From Micropterix aruncella (taxonomy: Eukaryota > Arthropoda > Insecta > Lepidoptera > Micropterigidae): 64,000 nt of DNA. Location: assembly GCA_944548615.1 (NCBI GenBank), contig OX155955.1:16060818-16124817 (forward strand). Direction: 5' to 3'. The first letter of the stretch is position 1, and every line of letters starts with the position of its first letter. Below are positions 26,416-38,126 of the stretch, one piece after another. The notes beneath the pieces are model-generated. The model was given only the letters and a program-made list of their open reading frames with translations, made no database searches and was not told the DNA's origin. The position numbers and the translations under genes were made by a program.

Positions 26416-28320
26416 TAGCTGCGTTAGTTTTGCTTGCTTCTTACGGCCGCTACAATTCGCTCTTCTACAAGGTCGGTGAAAGTTGAGCAGCATATTGTCA
26501 CCTTAAATTAACTTACAGCAATTTATTGGCTTAGAGCAAAATAAAAGCCGTAATATTTAGGCCAACCAGTGACGTAGGTAGATTATCCTCTGGTAGACTT
26601 TAAACAGTGAAACTATATTTCTCATTCGAAACTACTTGCGAAGAAAGATATCTACGTCTGATAATTTAATTTAAAAAGAGTTATTGTGATATTTATAACA
26701 AAGAATAAGCGTCTCGTTTCATTGCCGAATTCAACTTTCTCGTAAGCATATAGAGATATATTTCTGGAAACGTCAAGACTGCATTATCGCGTATCATGGC
26801 AGTATATCTAGACGAGAGGGCCTGACACTTGACAGGACGCCGCTTGGGCACCACGTGGGAGGGTATCAGAGCCGCGTGTGCGTGTCTACCTCTCATTTTA
26901 ACATTGTTTGTTGATTGCCACGGCGAACCTTATAATTAGTCGCTTTGTGATAATTGATACACATGGCATGCTGAGAGACTTAGTGTGGGATATTGAGATA
27001 AAACGGTTCTGTTAAGTATTTCGCTAAATTCATGTTCTAAAGTTAGTATTTTACTAATATTCATTTTCTGAAGTTCGTCAATATTGTGATTTCAAGCAGT
27101 AATTTCCGAAATTGGTTACTTACAATTTTAGGAACTATTTATTTTTAAGTATTTGAAAGAAATCAGGCGAGAACTCTATTTAATATTACAGTTTACTATT
27201 AAAAAATAGAATACCTATTTGTTATATAAGTATTTAAATACCTATTTGACATATAGATAGAAGAAAAATATTTCAAGAGTAATCAATTGGTGCATTAGTG
27301 TAATCTAAATATTTTCACGGGGTTTAAATCCAAACACTTATCTTTGTGGACATTTTTATCGATAATTATTAACTTAACCTTATTAACTTATATTATATTA
27401 ACAATATATAATAACTTATATTATATTGAGTACCATAAAAAATATTATTTGTGGGCAAATAATGCGCCACATCAAAATAAACTAAATTCTATTAAAAAGC
27501 AAAGGTTTAAAAAGGAGGACGATGGGAAGGGAAATGAAAAGGTAATAAATTTGCGGCTCTTACATTTTGCCGTTCTTACATAATGTTATAATTATTAAAG
27601 TGAGGGCCGTGACTTTTAAAATATTGTGCCTATTTAAATGATTTAAAAAAGTAGAGCCCTTAATATCTCGTTATTTTATTTGTTGTACTTTTAGTTTTAA
27701 AATGCATCGCGTAGGTGTAATTTGATTATTTAACATTTTACTAATATATTTGAATATTACGATAAATAATTTTACTTCGTATCTCTTCGCATTATTGACT
27801 ATGTCATGTATTAGGGATCTATTTTGATTATTTTTATTTATATTTATAGCTTCTGACATGTTAAGTAAAGAGTAGTAACTAGACTTACTACCTAAAACAA
27901 TTATTTTGACATGTCCACGAGTGGATTTTAGACATCAATTGGAAACTTCGTTAATGTAATGTAATGTAATAAATGTAATATAAAGTAATATACGACTGAA
28001 AACAAATTTATTTACATTTTATTCATGTTTTTACACAATTTGCATCATATACAGCTCTGAGAAGCCTCGTTAGATGTGCATAGCGCAATTTGTTACATAA
28101 ACTGTGTCAATCTTAAGCTGTTTTTTACATGGTATAAATTCTTTACTTCGGTAACGATGTATCTACTTTTCTTTGAACGAGTAATAAATAAATAAATAAA
28201 TTTCATCGCTTATATTGAGGATTTTAAAAATTTCCTTATTGGAGTCTTTACCTCTTATCTTACAGACTTTCTTTGATTTATGAGTGAAGGATTAACACGG
28301 TTAACAAGGCGTAAAATACA
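26416..28320. other. Unassigned AT-rich DNA
   Basis: Short taatg repeats lie at 27,956-27,985 and an (AAAT)n run at about 28,183-28,200. A 79-codon frame (27,344-27,583) is hydrophobic and then lysine-rich, with no recognisable domain. No gene seen. Confidence 0.35.
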
Positions 28321-28324
28321 ACAT

Positions 28325-28622
28325 TGGTCTCGATTGCGTTTCTTTGTGAACTAAAATCCGAAATTAGTTCATGTGAACAAGACAGGACAATACGCTAGAG
28401 CGGAATGTGAAATGAACGGTTGTCACTTTTTCGCATTAAAACTGCCCAACAAGGATAAGCATCTGAATCTAAGACCGCGCGAAATGTGTTCAAATTTATT
28501 CGGACAAGTATAAGTTCGACAGGTAGTTTTGAACTAATTTCAGTTTTAGTTCACAAAGAAACGCTTCGCTTGAACTAATTACAGTTTTAGTACACGTGTA
28601 CACAAGAAACGCAATCGGGCCC
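28325..28622 (-). mobile_element. MITE family G, copy 1 (inverted orientation)
   Basis: Ends are cgattgcgtttctttgtgaa and its complement. The internal gtcactttttcgcattaaaa block is inverted relative to the copies at 39,711 and 46,646. The right end carries a second, partly duplicated copy of the terminal motif (aagaaacgcttcgcttgaac then acaagaaacgcaatcgggcc). ATT lies just outside both ends. No coding content. Confidence 0.8.
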
Positions 28623-29299
28623 ATTGTAACCTGTCGAAATTAAATGGTAGAGACTTGATTGGGTTAGTTGTTTCCTAATATTCCATGCAGCAGTCACAAT
28701 GCCTGGTTATTAGGCAAGAACAATAATTACAACTCCTATAAATTCAAACCTAAAGCGTAATGAGAGAAAGCACCCTTGCGAGGTAATTGTTTCAGGCTTT
28801 TAAGTACCCGTATAGATTGGCTTTGTTGGCGTGATCCTCGCTAAATAAATCCTAAGACGGCGTGCTCAAATATGTTCTGTTCATTGTCTTTTGTTTAGTT
28901 ACAAAACGCGTAATATATTTACGAGCGACCGCCGCTGCAAACGATAAATTTTATATTGAACGCAATGCCACTAGAGAGGCTGGTACGAATATCGATATTA
29001 TTGTGAAACAGGGCTGCATAATCGATAAGGCCAAATATGAAAGTGGATAATGTTCTTCCCTAGGAAATAGGTATTAGTGAAAGATAACTTATGTTAATAC
29101 AATCATTCAATAACAATTTGCTTACATTGAAAACTTCAATATATAGTAATTCTACTTCATCAATAGGTGAGTGGAATTTGGCTAGTATAATTTTCTAAAG
29201 AAGATGTCAATTACCTTAGGATCCTGATACTTCATTATTATTTAGTATAGCGATAATTATTATTTCATTAGGACAATATATCTATACAGTAAAGATGTG
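28623..29299. other. Unassigned, with a weak terminal-exon candidate
   Basis: At about 28,885-28,900 a pyrimidine-rich tract ending in tttgtttag resembles a splice acceptor. After it a frame stays open to a stop at 29,048-29,050 (including FYIERNATREAGTNIDIIVK). No domain is recognised and no upstream exon is seen, so this may be chance. Confidence 0.2.
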
Positions 29300-29304
29300 T
29301 CATA

Positions 29305-29405
29305 AATATCAGAGATAGGCATGATAGGCAGATACAGGCAGATACAAGCAGATACTGGCAAATATCAGAGATAGGCAGATGCAGGCATGTGTCTTGAATA
29401 TCAGA
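29305..29405. repeat. Imperfect short tandem repeat (gcagatacag-like)
   Basis: Variants of a ggcagatacag unit repeat about five times, framed by two copies of aatatcagagata(g/t). Confidence 0.7.
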
Positions 29406-29409
29406 GATA

Positions 29410-29580
29410 TTTTTTTTCTTTAATAATTTATTCGTATGTTTTTTGTATATTTAGCCACATTGTTATCTATGTTATAAGTAACTCGGAAACATTGAACACC
29501 GAAACGCAGCAAATGCTCAGCGCCCACCTAACTAGGACTAAACTATCCCGTATCTAGGCGGGTCAGAGTAACTTATTAAA
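29410..29580 (-). mobile_element. Retroelement 3' end, family C copy 2
   Basis: Matches 12,480-12,650, again starting at a T-rich stretch on the plus strand (an A-rich tail on the minus strand) and sharing gcccacctaactaggact and cgtatctaggcgggt. Both copies have the same orientation and the same 3' end, as expected for a 5'-truncated non-LTR element. Confidence 0.6.
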
Positions 29581-29784
29581 ATAAGTAATACAAATTATGT
29601 AACAATTAGTCTAATTCACGTAAAAAACATTTTACATTAATTGATAAGACGATATTTCTTTTCACAGCGTTTGTAGTTCTTTATTTAGTATTAGTTCATA
29701 TTTGCAACGTAGTTTTGCCTCTATATATTATCGTTTTCACCATGTATTGTATGTAGCAAATTAATACATTATTTAACACAAACA

Positions 29785-29960
29785 CAATAAAATGTAGGGA
29801 TCAAACCTGGGCCCACAGCTATTTAATATTTTAGTGTATGAGCTGCCAGGTATCGTGAAGGATATAGTATTGTCTGCTGCTCACCAATAAACTGAAGTTG
29901 TTCGTAAGTAGCGATCGACGACAAGAAGTCTTAGGATTTGCTATGTCATCTTGGGTATGG
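29785..29960 (+). mobile_element. LINE RT fragment (GSNLGP block)
   Basis: The frame reads GSNLGPQLFNILVYELPG, the QGS-LGPLLF-I-INDLP block of RT. After a frameshift comes LTNKLKLFVSS, corresponding to the FADDLKLF active-site block with the two aspartates lost. It is a relic on the plus strand, facing the minus-strand LINE that starts at 30,027. Confidence 0.75.
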
Positions 29961-30026
29961 TCCGTTATAATACGTTTTAAGCAAATACAACCGGCTGAAT
30001 CTATTATAGCATACTGAATTACACAA

Positions 30027-30710
30027 TTTTTTATTTTATTTTTATTTATTTATTTATTTAAGAAATCAACATTTCTTGATTCTACACACCAGTTATTTGA
30101 GATAGTACACACCAATTCTTTGAGATAAACATAAATATAAAAGGCATTAAATATGAAATCTGAAGCATTCAAACTAGTAACAGTTACAGAATATATAAAA
30201 AAAGACGATCTTATTCTAGCATAAACAGGTAGTACAATGCCCATACCTTGCAGAGATGTGGGCCTGAAGTAGAAATATCCAGGTCTGACGCTGTTGAACA
30301 TAGCGCATGTATGTGTTGCAAGGCAGGCGTAAGAAGACTCCATCGACTCAAGTTGGTTCGCTAGGACGGCTCCGCAAATGTGACCGAGCTCGAATATAGT
30401 TACCCGGAACAAAGAGACAAACCTTCGTAAGCATGCTAGGATTATTAACTTTGCCCCCGACCAGCTTAAAAACGTAGACCATGGTGAGCATTTCTCTTCG
30501 CAATTTAAGGGAATTATAGCCCACTATGCCTGGTAAAAAACTAGTAAGGTATAAGTAGGGATAATAACCGTATTTCTTGAAATATACAATGCGTAAAAAA
30601 CATTTTTGATTTTTTACCAGCATTGGTGATATTAAGATTCTCATGTGAATTCCATAAAAGTGCATTCGTTTCCAATCTTCTGTGTCCTCAAGAAGCATTT
30701 TTTTATGCTA
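30027..30710 (-). mobile_element. 5'-truncated LINE, RT C-terminal part
   Basis: The minus-strand frame 30,348-30,698 reads KCFLRIVYFKKYGYYPYLYL, then FLPGIVGYNSLKLRREM, then a LFVPGNYIRARSHL block. This is the C-terminal RT region (KFLRYL...YPYLYPTSFLLGMLGYNSLELRR...) of a jockey/CR1-type element. The frame then shifts; a 120-codon frame at 30,050-30,412 continues over the degraded end. The 3' end carries a (TTTA)n tail on the plus strand (30,027-30,060). The same family is represented at 40,490 on the plus strand. Confidence 0.85.
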
Positions 30711-33590
30711 TTGAATAAAATGGTACTTTCTATTTTTTATGTCGTCATCAAGATGGTTGAATATATTAGGGTGATGTAGTATAATTGTCTTTGGCCAAAT
30801 AAAGAATTAACTCGGAGAAAGGTCTCATTCAGGCCTGCTGCATGGCCTAGAGTACCTGCAGGCTCTTATCGTTCTGTGTTGCTGGCTTCTTAGTCGTTTA
30901 TATAGAGTTTGAGTGCGTAAGTTTTACCCCATCTGAATCTATTTATCGATTTTTTAAGGAAATCGGTCGATATGAGAATCGTTGTTCAAGTCCTCTCTAA
31001 TGTCGGCACGGTCGTATCCTCGCTTGAACGAGGTTTATACCTCACGATCACCAGCACTTCTGACGTGTTTTATTGCGAGAAGATAATGATACTATTATCA
31101 ACGCATTCCTTTTGCGGAAATAGACTCGCCAATATTCCGCTTTGTGCGTTTCGCGCTATTTGAGAAGCTGCGGGCGCAAACGGAAACGCGTTTACGTCGT
31201 CAGTAATGTGGGCTACGGTACTTGCTATGTCATCTTGATAGCATTTTAAATGTCAATCAATAATGTGCTACAATATAATAATACAAGTAACTGGACTTGG
31301 TATTGTGGCGGTTGACTTAATATTATCATAAATAACAGAACGTTACCTGATAAATCGTTCTTTGATATGCGGAAGTAGGCGGACGCCACGTGTTGGTTTA
31401 ATTTCATTGGCGGCTACATTATTTTTTTGTCAATGCCTTTTGAAGAGACTCCAAAACTCTTTATTATAAAAGACCTATAAAATGTTTAATTTATTAAGTA
31501 AAAAAATCATTAATTTATTTGCGGTTATCTTTTTCAATGAATTTTATTGACTTCAAAGTAATTGTATCATTGCTATGATTCTATTGTCCCTTGATATTAT
31601 TATGTATTTTGCACTGATTTTATATTAAAATAGGATAAAATAATATAGAATGATTTTTCAAAAAAATATTTTCCTAATGGTAATAAAAAAAATATTTTAA
31701 TTTCTACGCCCGGAGAAATATTATTTCTTACGGTATTTTATAATATGGTATAGCATTTTATTAAAATATTATTTTATATTACCGTATGGCATAGTATTTC
31801 TATTTCGATATACCTTTTGAATATTCATATTTTAAAATCCTTTTACATAGTTTTAAGGCAAATGCTTTTTAACCCCTAAACTTGTGAAGTAAAATCTCGG
31901 CCGTACCTTTTGCATCCCGAAAGGGACGTTACACATTCTAGGGGAGGCAGTTCAGACGTATTAGCCCAAGACTGTAAAGTAGGTTTTCTGAGTTATCAAA
32001 GTAAATAAAACAATTAAAATGAGATTTTGTCTCGATTCGACAATGACTGTGGCCGCGTGCGCAGTGCTCGCGGTGTGGCGAGCGGCGCGGCGCGCGTCGT
32101 TCCTATCGGGGCGTGAGCAGTACATCTTGGTTGTCTCCTCACCTCTTCCCCTTTGGGAGAGATATATTTTATGCGACGCGCGGCCTCTAACGCACGACTT
32201 GCGTGGGCGACGCGACACACGAGACCCGCACAAACCCGCCTCAGAGCGGCGCGACTCGCCCATCGCAGCGCGCCCGCACCGCGAAAAATGCATCCATTCA
32301 TGGGACGAGCATTTGTACCGCGGCCCAAAGCCGCTGCTTCGGCCGCATTACACGCGTTCTTAGGAGCAGCCCCGTGACGTAGTATACCGAGAGAACAGAA
32401 GACGCACTCTCGAGCGACAGAGTATTATGGGGATAGGGTGCGAGGGAAGTGAGCAGAGAGGTACGTCTCGACGAACGCCTTTGGTTAGGGTTACGCGCGT
32501 GCAAAAGTTGTCGAATTTCTAAAACCTTTGAAAATCTGCGTTGGCGGAGTAGTAGATATGTGGCGGCCATATGCGAGCCCTTAACCACGAGACGTAGCTC
32601 GCTTCGATTTCAATTTTGTGTTTGCCTTAATTTTATATCAAGAATGCGACTAAATTGAACATAAGAGAAGAGAATTGACAAACTCAATAATTGCTGGACT
32701 GATTTTGAAACAGTTTACATAGCTCGTTTACGTGTAAAACCATCAATATATATAGAAAGGGGCTGAACAGTGGCTAGTTAAGTCATTCCGACCTACACTT
32801 CGATTACAACAAACTCTAGAACGGCTAAGCAGATTCTAATTTTTGAATGATAGTTAGGTTTTTGAGGAAGGTTATCCCGCAAAGAACATGAATATATGTT
32901 AAAAGGGGACTAGGTAGTGACGACTTAACTCAATAGAAAATGGCTATGAATGCGACTTTGAAATGTATATAACTTAAAATATTAGGCTAGGACTTGCATG
33001 TTTAAAAAAATCTCTTAGGAAATTGATATTGGTGAGTCGCTAAAGTATATATCAAAGTGATGGATTGGATATTTCCAGAGGTATGAACAATAAGTACGAC
33101 TTCTTCAAAACAACTTTAGGATAGTTTTTTTTTAATAGAAAACCTATTGATCTTTACAAATATGCTCTTTTGTATGCTAGGGCATTTAATGTTGATTGGA
33201 GTATGTTTATTACCGTATGCAGTTATTGTCATAAGTTGAGGAATAATTACATTGAAAGCCTGTGCAGCAATCGCTAAGGACTGGCGCCTACGAGCCTATA
33301 TACATAATATAAAGATAGGCGAAACGGCGTATCGTGAAAGTTTCTTTCATGAACAACGTTGTATGTCTTTTTCGCTTATTACGTAAAGACATATTTATGT
33401 ATGGTATCAGGAGGTAACACAGAGAATCAAATATATATATAGACGCTTTATAGATCATCCACTGAAAAGCCGGTGAAATTATTAGAATATTGCCTATGTT
33501 AAAAAAATAACTCCTTAAATAACAACCAATAAATTTGTTCGTATTTCCTAATTACACTAATGCAATTTTTTTTTATTTGTAATCTCTTAT
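30711..33590. other. Unassigned DNA with a GC-rich block
   Basis: A strongly GC-rich block at about 32,020-32,600 has arginine- and alanine-rich open frames on both strands (104-114 codons). This is what GC-rich non-coding DNA gives, and no domain is recognised. It contains a small inverted repeat (cggcccaaagccgctgcttc). The rest is AT-rich. A phrase (ttgctatgtcatcttg) is shared between 29,938 and 31,223. No gene established. Confidence 0.35.
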
Positions 33591-33686
33591 TATTTTATTA
33601 ATATAATGTATACTTAAGCAATTCATCTATTAACCCTATTAACCCAAATTATCTATTAACCATATTATTAAAAATATATCTATTAA

Positions 33687-34269
33687 CCCTAGAAAGGTAG
33701 TCTGCGTAAATTTGACGCAATCGTGACAGAAGTATTCCTCTCCCTTTCTTAATATATCTAATCACGCCCCGTGCATTCCAAATATTTCACTTGTCACTTA
33801 GGCCTACAGCTAGGCATACATGTCGCTGAGGTAAGTGCTACCAATTTTGAAATATTGCCGCAAATGCAAACAAGTTTCATGCCTAGATCATAAAATTGAC
33901 ATAATTGTCAAATCTGTTTTAGACTGATTTAAAAGAATTCAACTGCTTCGTATATGTATAATAAATGTCATATTTACTTAATATTAATGTAAGAATACAT
34001 AGTTAATAATTAAAATATGTGATTTGTGACAAAAGCACAAGTCATGTATAATTTGTTAAATTTGATGTTGTCTTCCTTTTTTTATAATTCATAATAATAA
34101 ATAGATAAATACTGAATATGTCGTTTTTTAATAGTAAATGTAATGTATAAAAATAACACAATTGATTTTTCAGATAATTATTACGTTATATTACGTAATA
34201 TTACGTAATAAACACCTAAAATTAGGGTAATGATTTTATATACATCACATTATGATTATCTATCTAGGG
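33687..34269. mobile_element. Non-autonomous piggyBac-type element with TTAA duplication
   Basis: TTAA lies at 33,683-33,686 and 34,270-34,273. The left end CCCTAGAAAGGTA is followed by GTC and then TGCGTAAATTTGACGCA. The right end is TATGATTATCTATCTAGGG. Terminal 13-mers match each other at 11 of 13 positions when inverted, and both closely resemble the known ends of moth piggyBac, including the internal TGCGTAAAATTGACGCA-type repeat next to the left end. The 583-bp interior has no transposase frame, so it depended on a transposase in trans. Additional TTAACC phrases cluster just outside (33,628-33,660). Confidence 0.88.
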
Positions 34270-34273
34270 TTAA

Positions 34274-34894
34274 GTCATATTATGACTTATGGTTAAATCT
34301 TCTCGAAATTTATCGTATTACTTAAAAACTATATTTAATTTTTGAGCTGTATAAATATGTACTGTTTAATTGTGAAAACTATTAATTGGTCTTTTGTTTG
34401 CATACAAAGTTTGCGTACTATGTTAAATGTTAAGTATAAAACGCTGAATGTGAAAAATAACTTAGATACAAGGTTTTCAGCTTACTTTTAGCACCATTGC
34501 ATCCGCCATAAGTGTGACCGTTTCATAAGTGTACGCACCGTTTGGCAGTCGTGCGGTTCGCTCAGAATGCGCTGCGAGCGTCGGGTAGGCGGTAGAAATA
34601 GCACTGAGGCAGATTTACGTAAGGAAACCGCAGACGGATAAAGAAGTGTTTATTTTGTCTACCATAATATTCTGGTAGCTGACGGCTGGATATTATGCGC
34701 GAAAGGACGACTTCATATTTAGTGGCTAAAGTCTCAAATAAAGTGTTAGAACTTATTATGCCCGGACGCTATGAAGGTTAGGCCTGGCTGTATTTAGTCA
34801 ATACATATGATAATAACATTATAGTCAGATGAATATTCGTTGTACGTGGTGAGCTAATCTGTCGATTCGGTTTCAATCCTATGAGGAAGTTTTC
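34274..34894. other. Unassigned DNA
   Basis: AT-rich, with a GC-richer patch at about 34,500-34,600. A tcatattatgacttatgg phrase just right of the piggyBac-type end is partly palindromic. No gene seen. Confidence 0.35.
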
Positions 34895-35105
34895 ATTTAA
34901 TTTTATTCCTTTCTTAAGCCTCATAAACTTTATAAATAAGATAAAAACCAATTTACCGCGTGAAGTTTGTAACACTCGACGTTTCAGTGATGTCGAGGTC
35001 GCTCCTCCACCATCGTTATAATCTACGCAGTGGCGGCAGCGGTATGTGGCCTACCCACGAAGCAACAGATTGACAGCTCTTCAGTCTCTGCCGTGTAACA
35101 AGGCC
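34895..35105. repeat. Interspersed repeat F, rearranged copy
   Basis: The first half (aatttaccgcgtgaagtttg, cgacgtttcagtgatg) matches 37,340-37,390 in direct orientation. The second half (cggcagcggtatgtggccta, gacagctcttcagtct) matches 37,420-37,455 in inverted orientation. One of the two copies has therefore undergone an internal inversion. The class is unknown. Confidence 0.65.
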
Positions 35106-37310
35106 TAGTGAGGCAGTGAAATCCACATGTCCTGTATATTTTACTCATTAGTTAAGCACTGTACTATTTGTTTTATTTACTACTGGTTTTTTCTCATTAA
35201 TTAATACCTATTTAATTTGCAATGAAATATATTATAGATAAATAAAATAAATAAACAAATAAAAATTCAGGAAAAATAAAAATCTAATAAATAAAGAAAA
35301 CAACACGAGAACGAAACAAAATGAAATATTTGATGCAGTGTCAATATTTAATGATAGAATTAGGTTTTTTTTTATTTTTTGCGTATATCTCAAAAGTAAC
35401 ACGGGAAATAAATATAATTTTTATGTGTTTATTTTTAGAAAAATATGTTCTAGTATTTAGTCGTGTACAAAAATTGGGAAAAACTATATTGGAAAAATAA
35501 CTAGCCAATCTCAATCTTCTTTACAATATGAAGAATTAGATACACTATCCAACTACAGGTTTCAAATTCGAAAGTTTGAAATCGAAATACTCAATGGTTC
35601 GCCCTACATAGTTTCATTCAGGTAACAAGTAATAAAAAAATATTTTTTCGCTCATTCCAATTTTTCCCGAGATTGCCCACAGGTTTATAACCGTTAAAAT
35701 CTTTCAAGCATTTATTGAGTAGAACTGACCGATCGGTTTCTGCGTGTTAAAAATCACATTCTATAATGGCAAACATAAAAAGAAAGGTCGTCCTAGGGTT
35801 ACGGCAAATATAAACCAATTACGAATTTTACTCACGCGCCGAGGATTCCGACCTATCGACAGTAGTTCTTGTTACGAATAAAATTGGCACAAATTGATTT
35901 CAAAAGAAGTTTTAGCTGTTCGCTGATATTTATATTTTTTTTAATCTCATATGAGTATATACGCTCTTTTTAAAAACCTTGAAATTTTATTTAAAAAATG
36001 TTGGAAATGTTGGGTTTCATAGTTTATATTATTTTAAAATATATTTGTTTCAATAAACTCTATAAATAAGTATATTGCATTGTATGGATATATTTAAACG
36101 AAAAAATTAAGAATTTATTTAAAGAATGTTGTCAATGTATAATCTATACATTAACAATAATATGTATACATATTTATAATGTATACATTTACAATTATAA
36201 TATATACATATTTATAATGTATACCCATAAAATATATCTAAAAATACTGCCTCTCCAGATTTTGAGCGCCACTCGCTTTTTGATTTAATAAACCGAGAAA
36301 CTAAGTGAATTATTTGTTAAAAATATTTATTATTAGTTTCCTCCTTTCTTAGGAGATGACCTCTAACTTTGAATATCAATTCGTTGTGAGCTTGAGAAAG
36401 GTGAATTTAATACAAAGGAAAACGGTGCTGATAGTGATGTGCATCTAATGAAGGTCCAAATCCTCGTAATCGCCTTCCAAGGACAAACTCTAAAAATACT
36501 TTCCGTTGACGTGAAACTAGTATATTTTTGTATATAGATATGCAAATATTCTAAAAAAATTCTATGGACTATATTCTATTTTTATTGTAACATTTTCCTA
36601 TCGTAATATGGGTAAAAAAATAAAAATTGGCCGACAAGCTTCGGAGATAGGGTAATCGCGTACGTTTTTGATGATTAGACTTAAATTAAGGTACAATAAA
36701 TTAAAGTAATTGGCTTTTGAAATCGCGGAACTGAGCCCTTTCGAATGATATGTAACCCGACTAGCTAAGAAAAAAATTCCGGTCGATATTGATTAAGTTC
36801 CTAACTATTGTATTAAAAAATAAGTAAATTTAAGTATATAAATAAACCCACAACATTATGTCACTCTCAGATCGTAGATACCTTAGATGCCTGACAGACC
36901 CTTCTTCCGTACATAAAATATCAAATAACTCCGTTGACTTGAGTCAATCGATAAATTAAGTTTGATATTGATATCGATCTTAGAGAAGATCCAATGAAGT
37001 GTTTGTTCCCTCGGGCCAATAGTTGTCTCCCTTCCCGTCGTATAAACTAGCTCAGCGTGAAAGATATAGAGCCTGCCACTCTTTTAATACCATTTTTTTT
37101 CTGTGTAGTAACACATCTAACTAGGCTTACGCCTGTGCCTAGATGTGCGATTTAAGGCTTACTTCAGATTGTGAGTTTTCTTCATTACTCATATACATTT
37201 GATTTCATTATCCCGAAAATCTGCTCGAGTAAACTCTCAATTGTAGACGATTGCGGAGTCGACTTTGAAATCTGCAAGATGGCTAATACCAAATCTAAGA
37301 CTATCGCGGT
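35106..37310. other. Unassigned AT-rich DNA
   Basis: An imperfect tandem of about 46 bp built on tatacatatttataatgtat lies at 36,165-36,230. Nothing coding is recognised. Confidence 0.4.
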
Positions 37311-37314
37311 TGTT

Positions 37315-37455
37315 TGACATTATAAATAGGATAGAAAACGAATTTACCGCATGAAATTTGTAGCACCCGACGTTTCGGTGACGTTGCAGCCGCCGTTGTC
37401 TAGGGTAGACTGAAGAGCTGTCAGTCCGTTGTTTTGCGGGTAGGCCGCATACCGC
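37315..37455. repeat. Interspersed repeat F, second copy
   Basis: Carries the gacgtttcggtgacgttgca and gacagctcttcagtct complement blocks; see the copy at 34,895-35,105 for the inverted half. Confidence 0.65.
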
Positions 37456-37591
37456 TGCCTAAATGGCTAATACCCCCTGATGAGACCCTTGGCACTGTTT
37501 ATTGATGAACTGAATGCGTTCTCTTCCTTATATTGTACGAAGGGAGGCAGATAGCGAAGTCTCACCGGTTCGATTGGTAAGGAATCGTGAT

Positions 37592-37843
37592 AAAAGGTCC
37601 TGTTTCTTATATATCTATCTAGCTATGTAAATAAAAATGTAAATGATCGTTAGTACAAAATCTTAAATCTTCGAATATTCTTCATCGATTGCATTGAAGT
37701 TTTGACGCAACGATGCATCCGAATAAACGGGTGTATTAATATAATATTTTACGGCAATAGGAGCGCTATCTGTTGCACATAACAGCAACACACGCATTAC
37801 ACGCCAGGCTGAGCCACAGTATCGCGTGGCCGGGTACAGCTAG
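37592..37843 (+). mobile_element. Helitron-like non-autonomous element, copy 1
   Basis: Ends in a subterminal hairpin (GCCAC agtatcgc GTGGC) followed by about ten bases and CTAG, with T next (gggtacagCTAG|T). This is the hairpin plus CTRR terminus of Helitrons. A TC start within ggTCctgtttcttat is plausible. No Rep/helicase coding. A second copy follows at an offset of 284 bp. Confidence 0.65.
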
Positions 37844-37875
37844 TTCAAAATAATAATTATGTATCGAATAGTAAT

Positions 37876-38126
37876 AAAAGGTCCTGCTTCTTATCTATCT
37901 AGCTAGCTATATAACTAAAAATGTAAGAGATCGTTTCTTCGAATCTTAAATCTTCGAAAATTCTTCACCGATCGCTTTGAAGTTTTGACTTTTTGCGGAT
38001 TCGAATAAGCTGGTGTTTTTAGTATAATATTTTAGGGCAACAGGAGCGCCATCTGTTGCACGTAACAGCAACACACGAATAACACGCCAGACTGAGCCAC
38101 AGCAACGCTTTGCTGGGTACAGCTAG
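37876..38126 (+). mobile_element. Helitron-like non-autonomous element, copy 2 (tandem)
   Basis: Same layout as the preceding copy, with the same gggtacagCTAG|T end and the same downstream flank (ttcaaaataataat). Its hairpin has a different sequence (AGCAA cgct TTGCT), so the fold is kept while the bases changed. The two copies are clearly diverged, so the tandem arrangement is old. Confidence 0.65.

Noticed and set aside
32014..32363. Overlapping 104-114-codon frames on both strands
   Set aside because: Arginine/alanine-rich composition from GC-rich DNA; no domain recognised and no consistent codon pattern.
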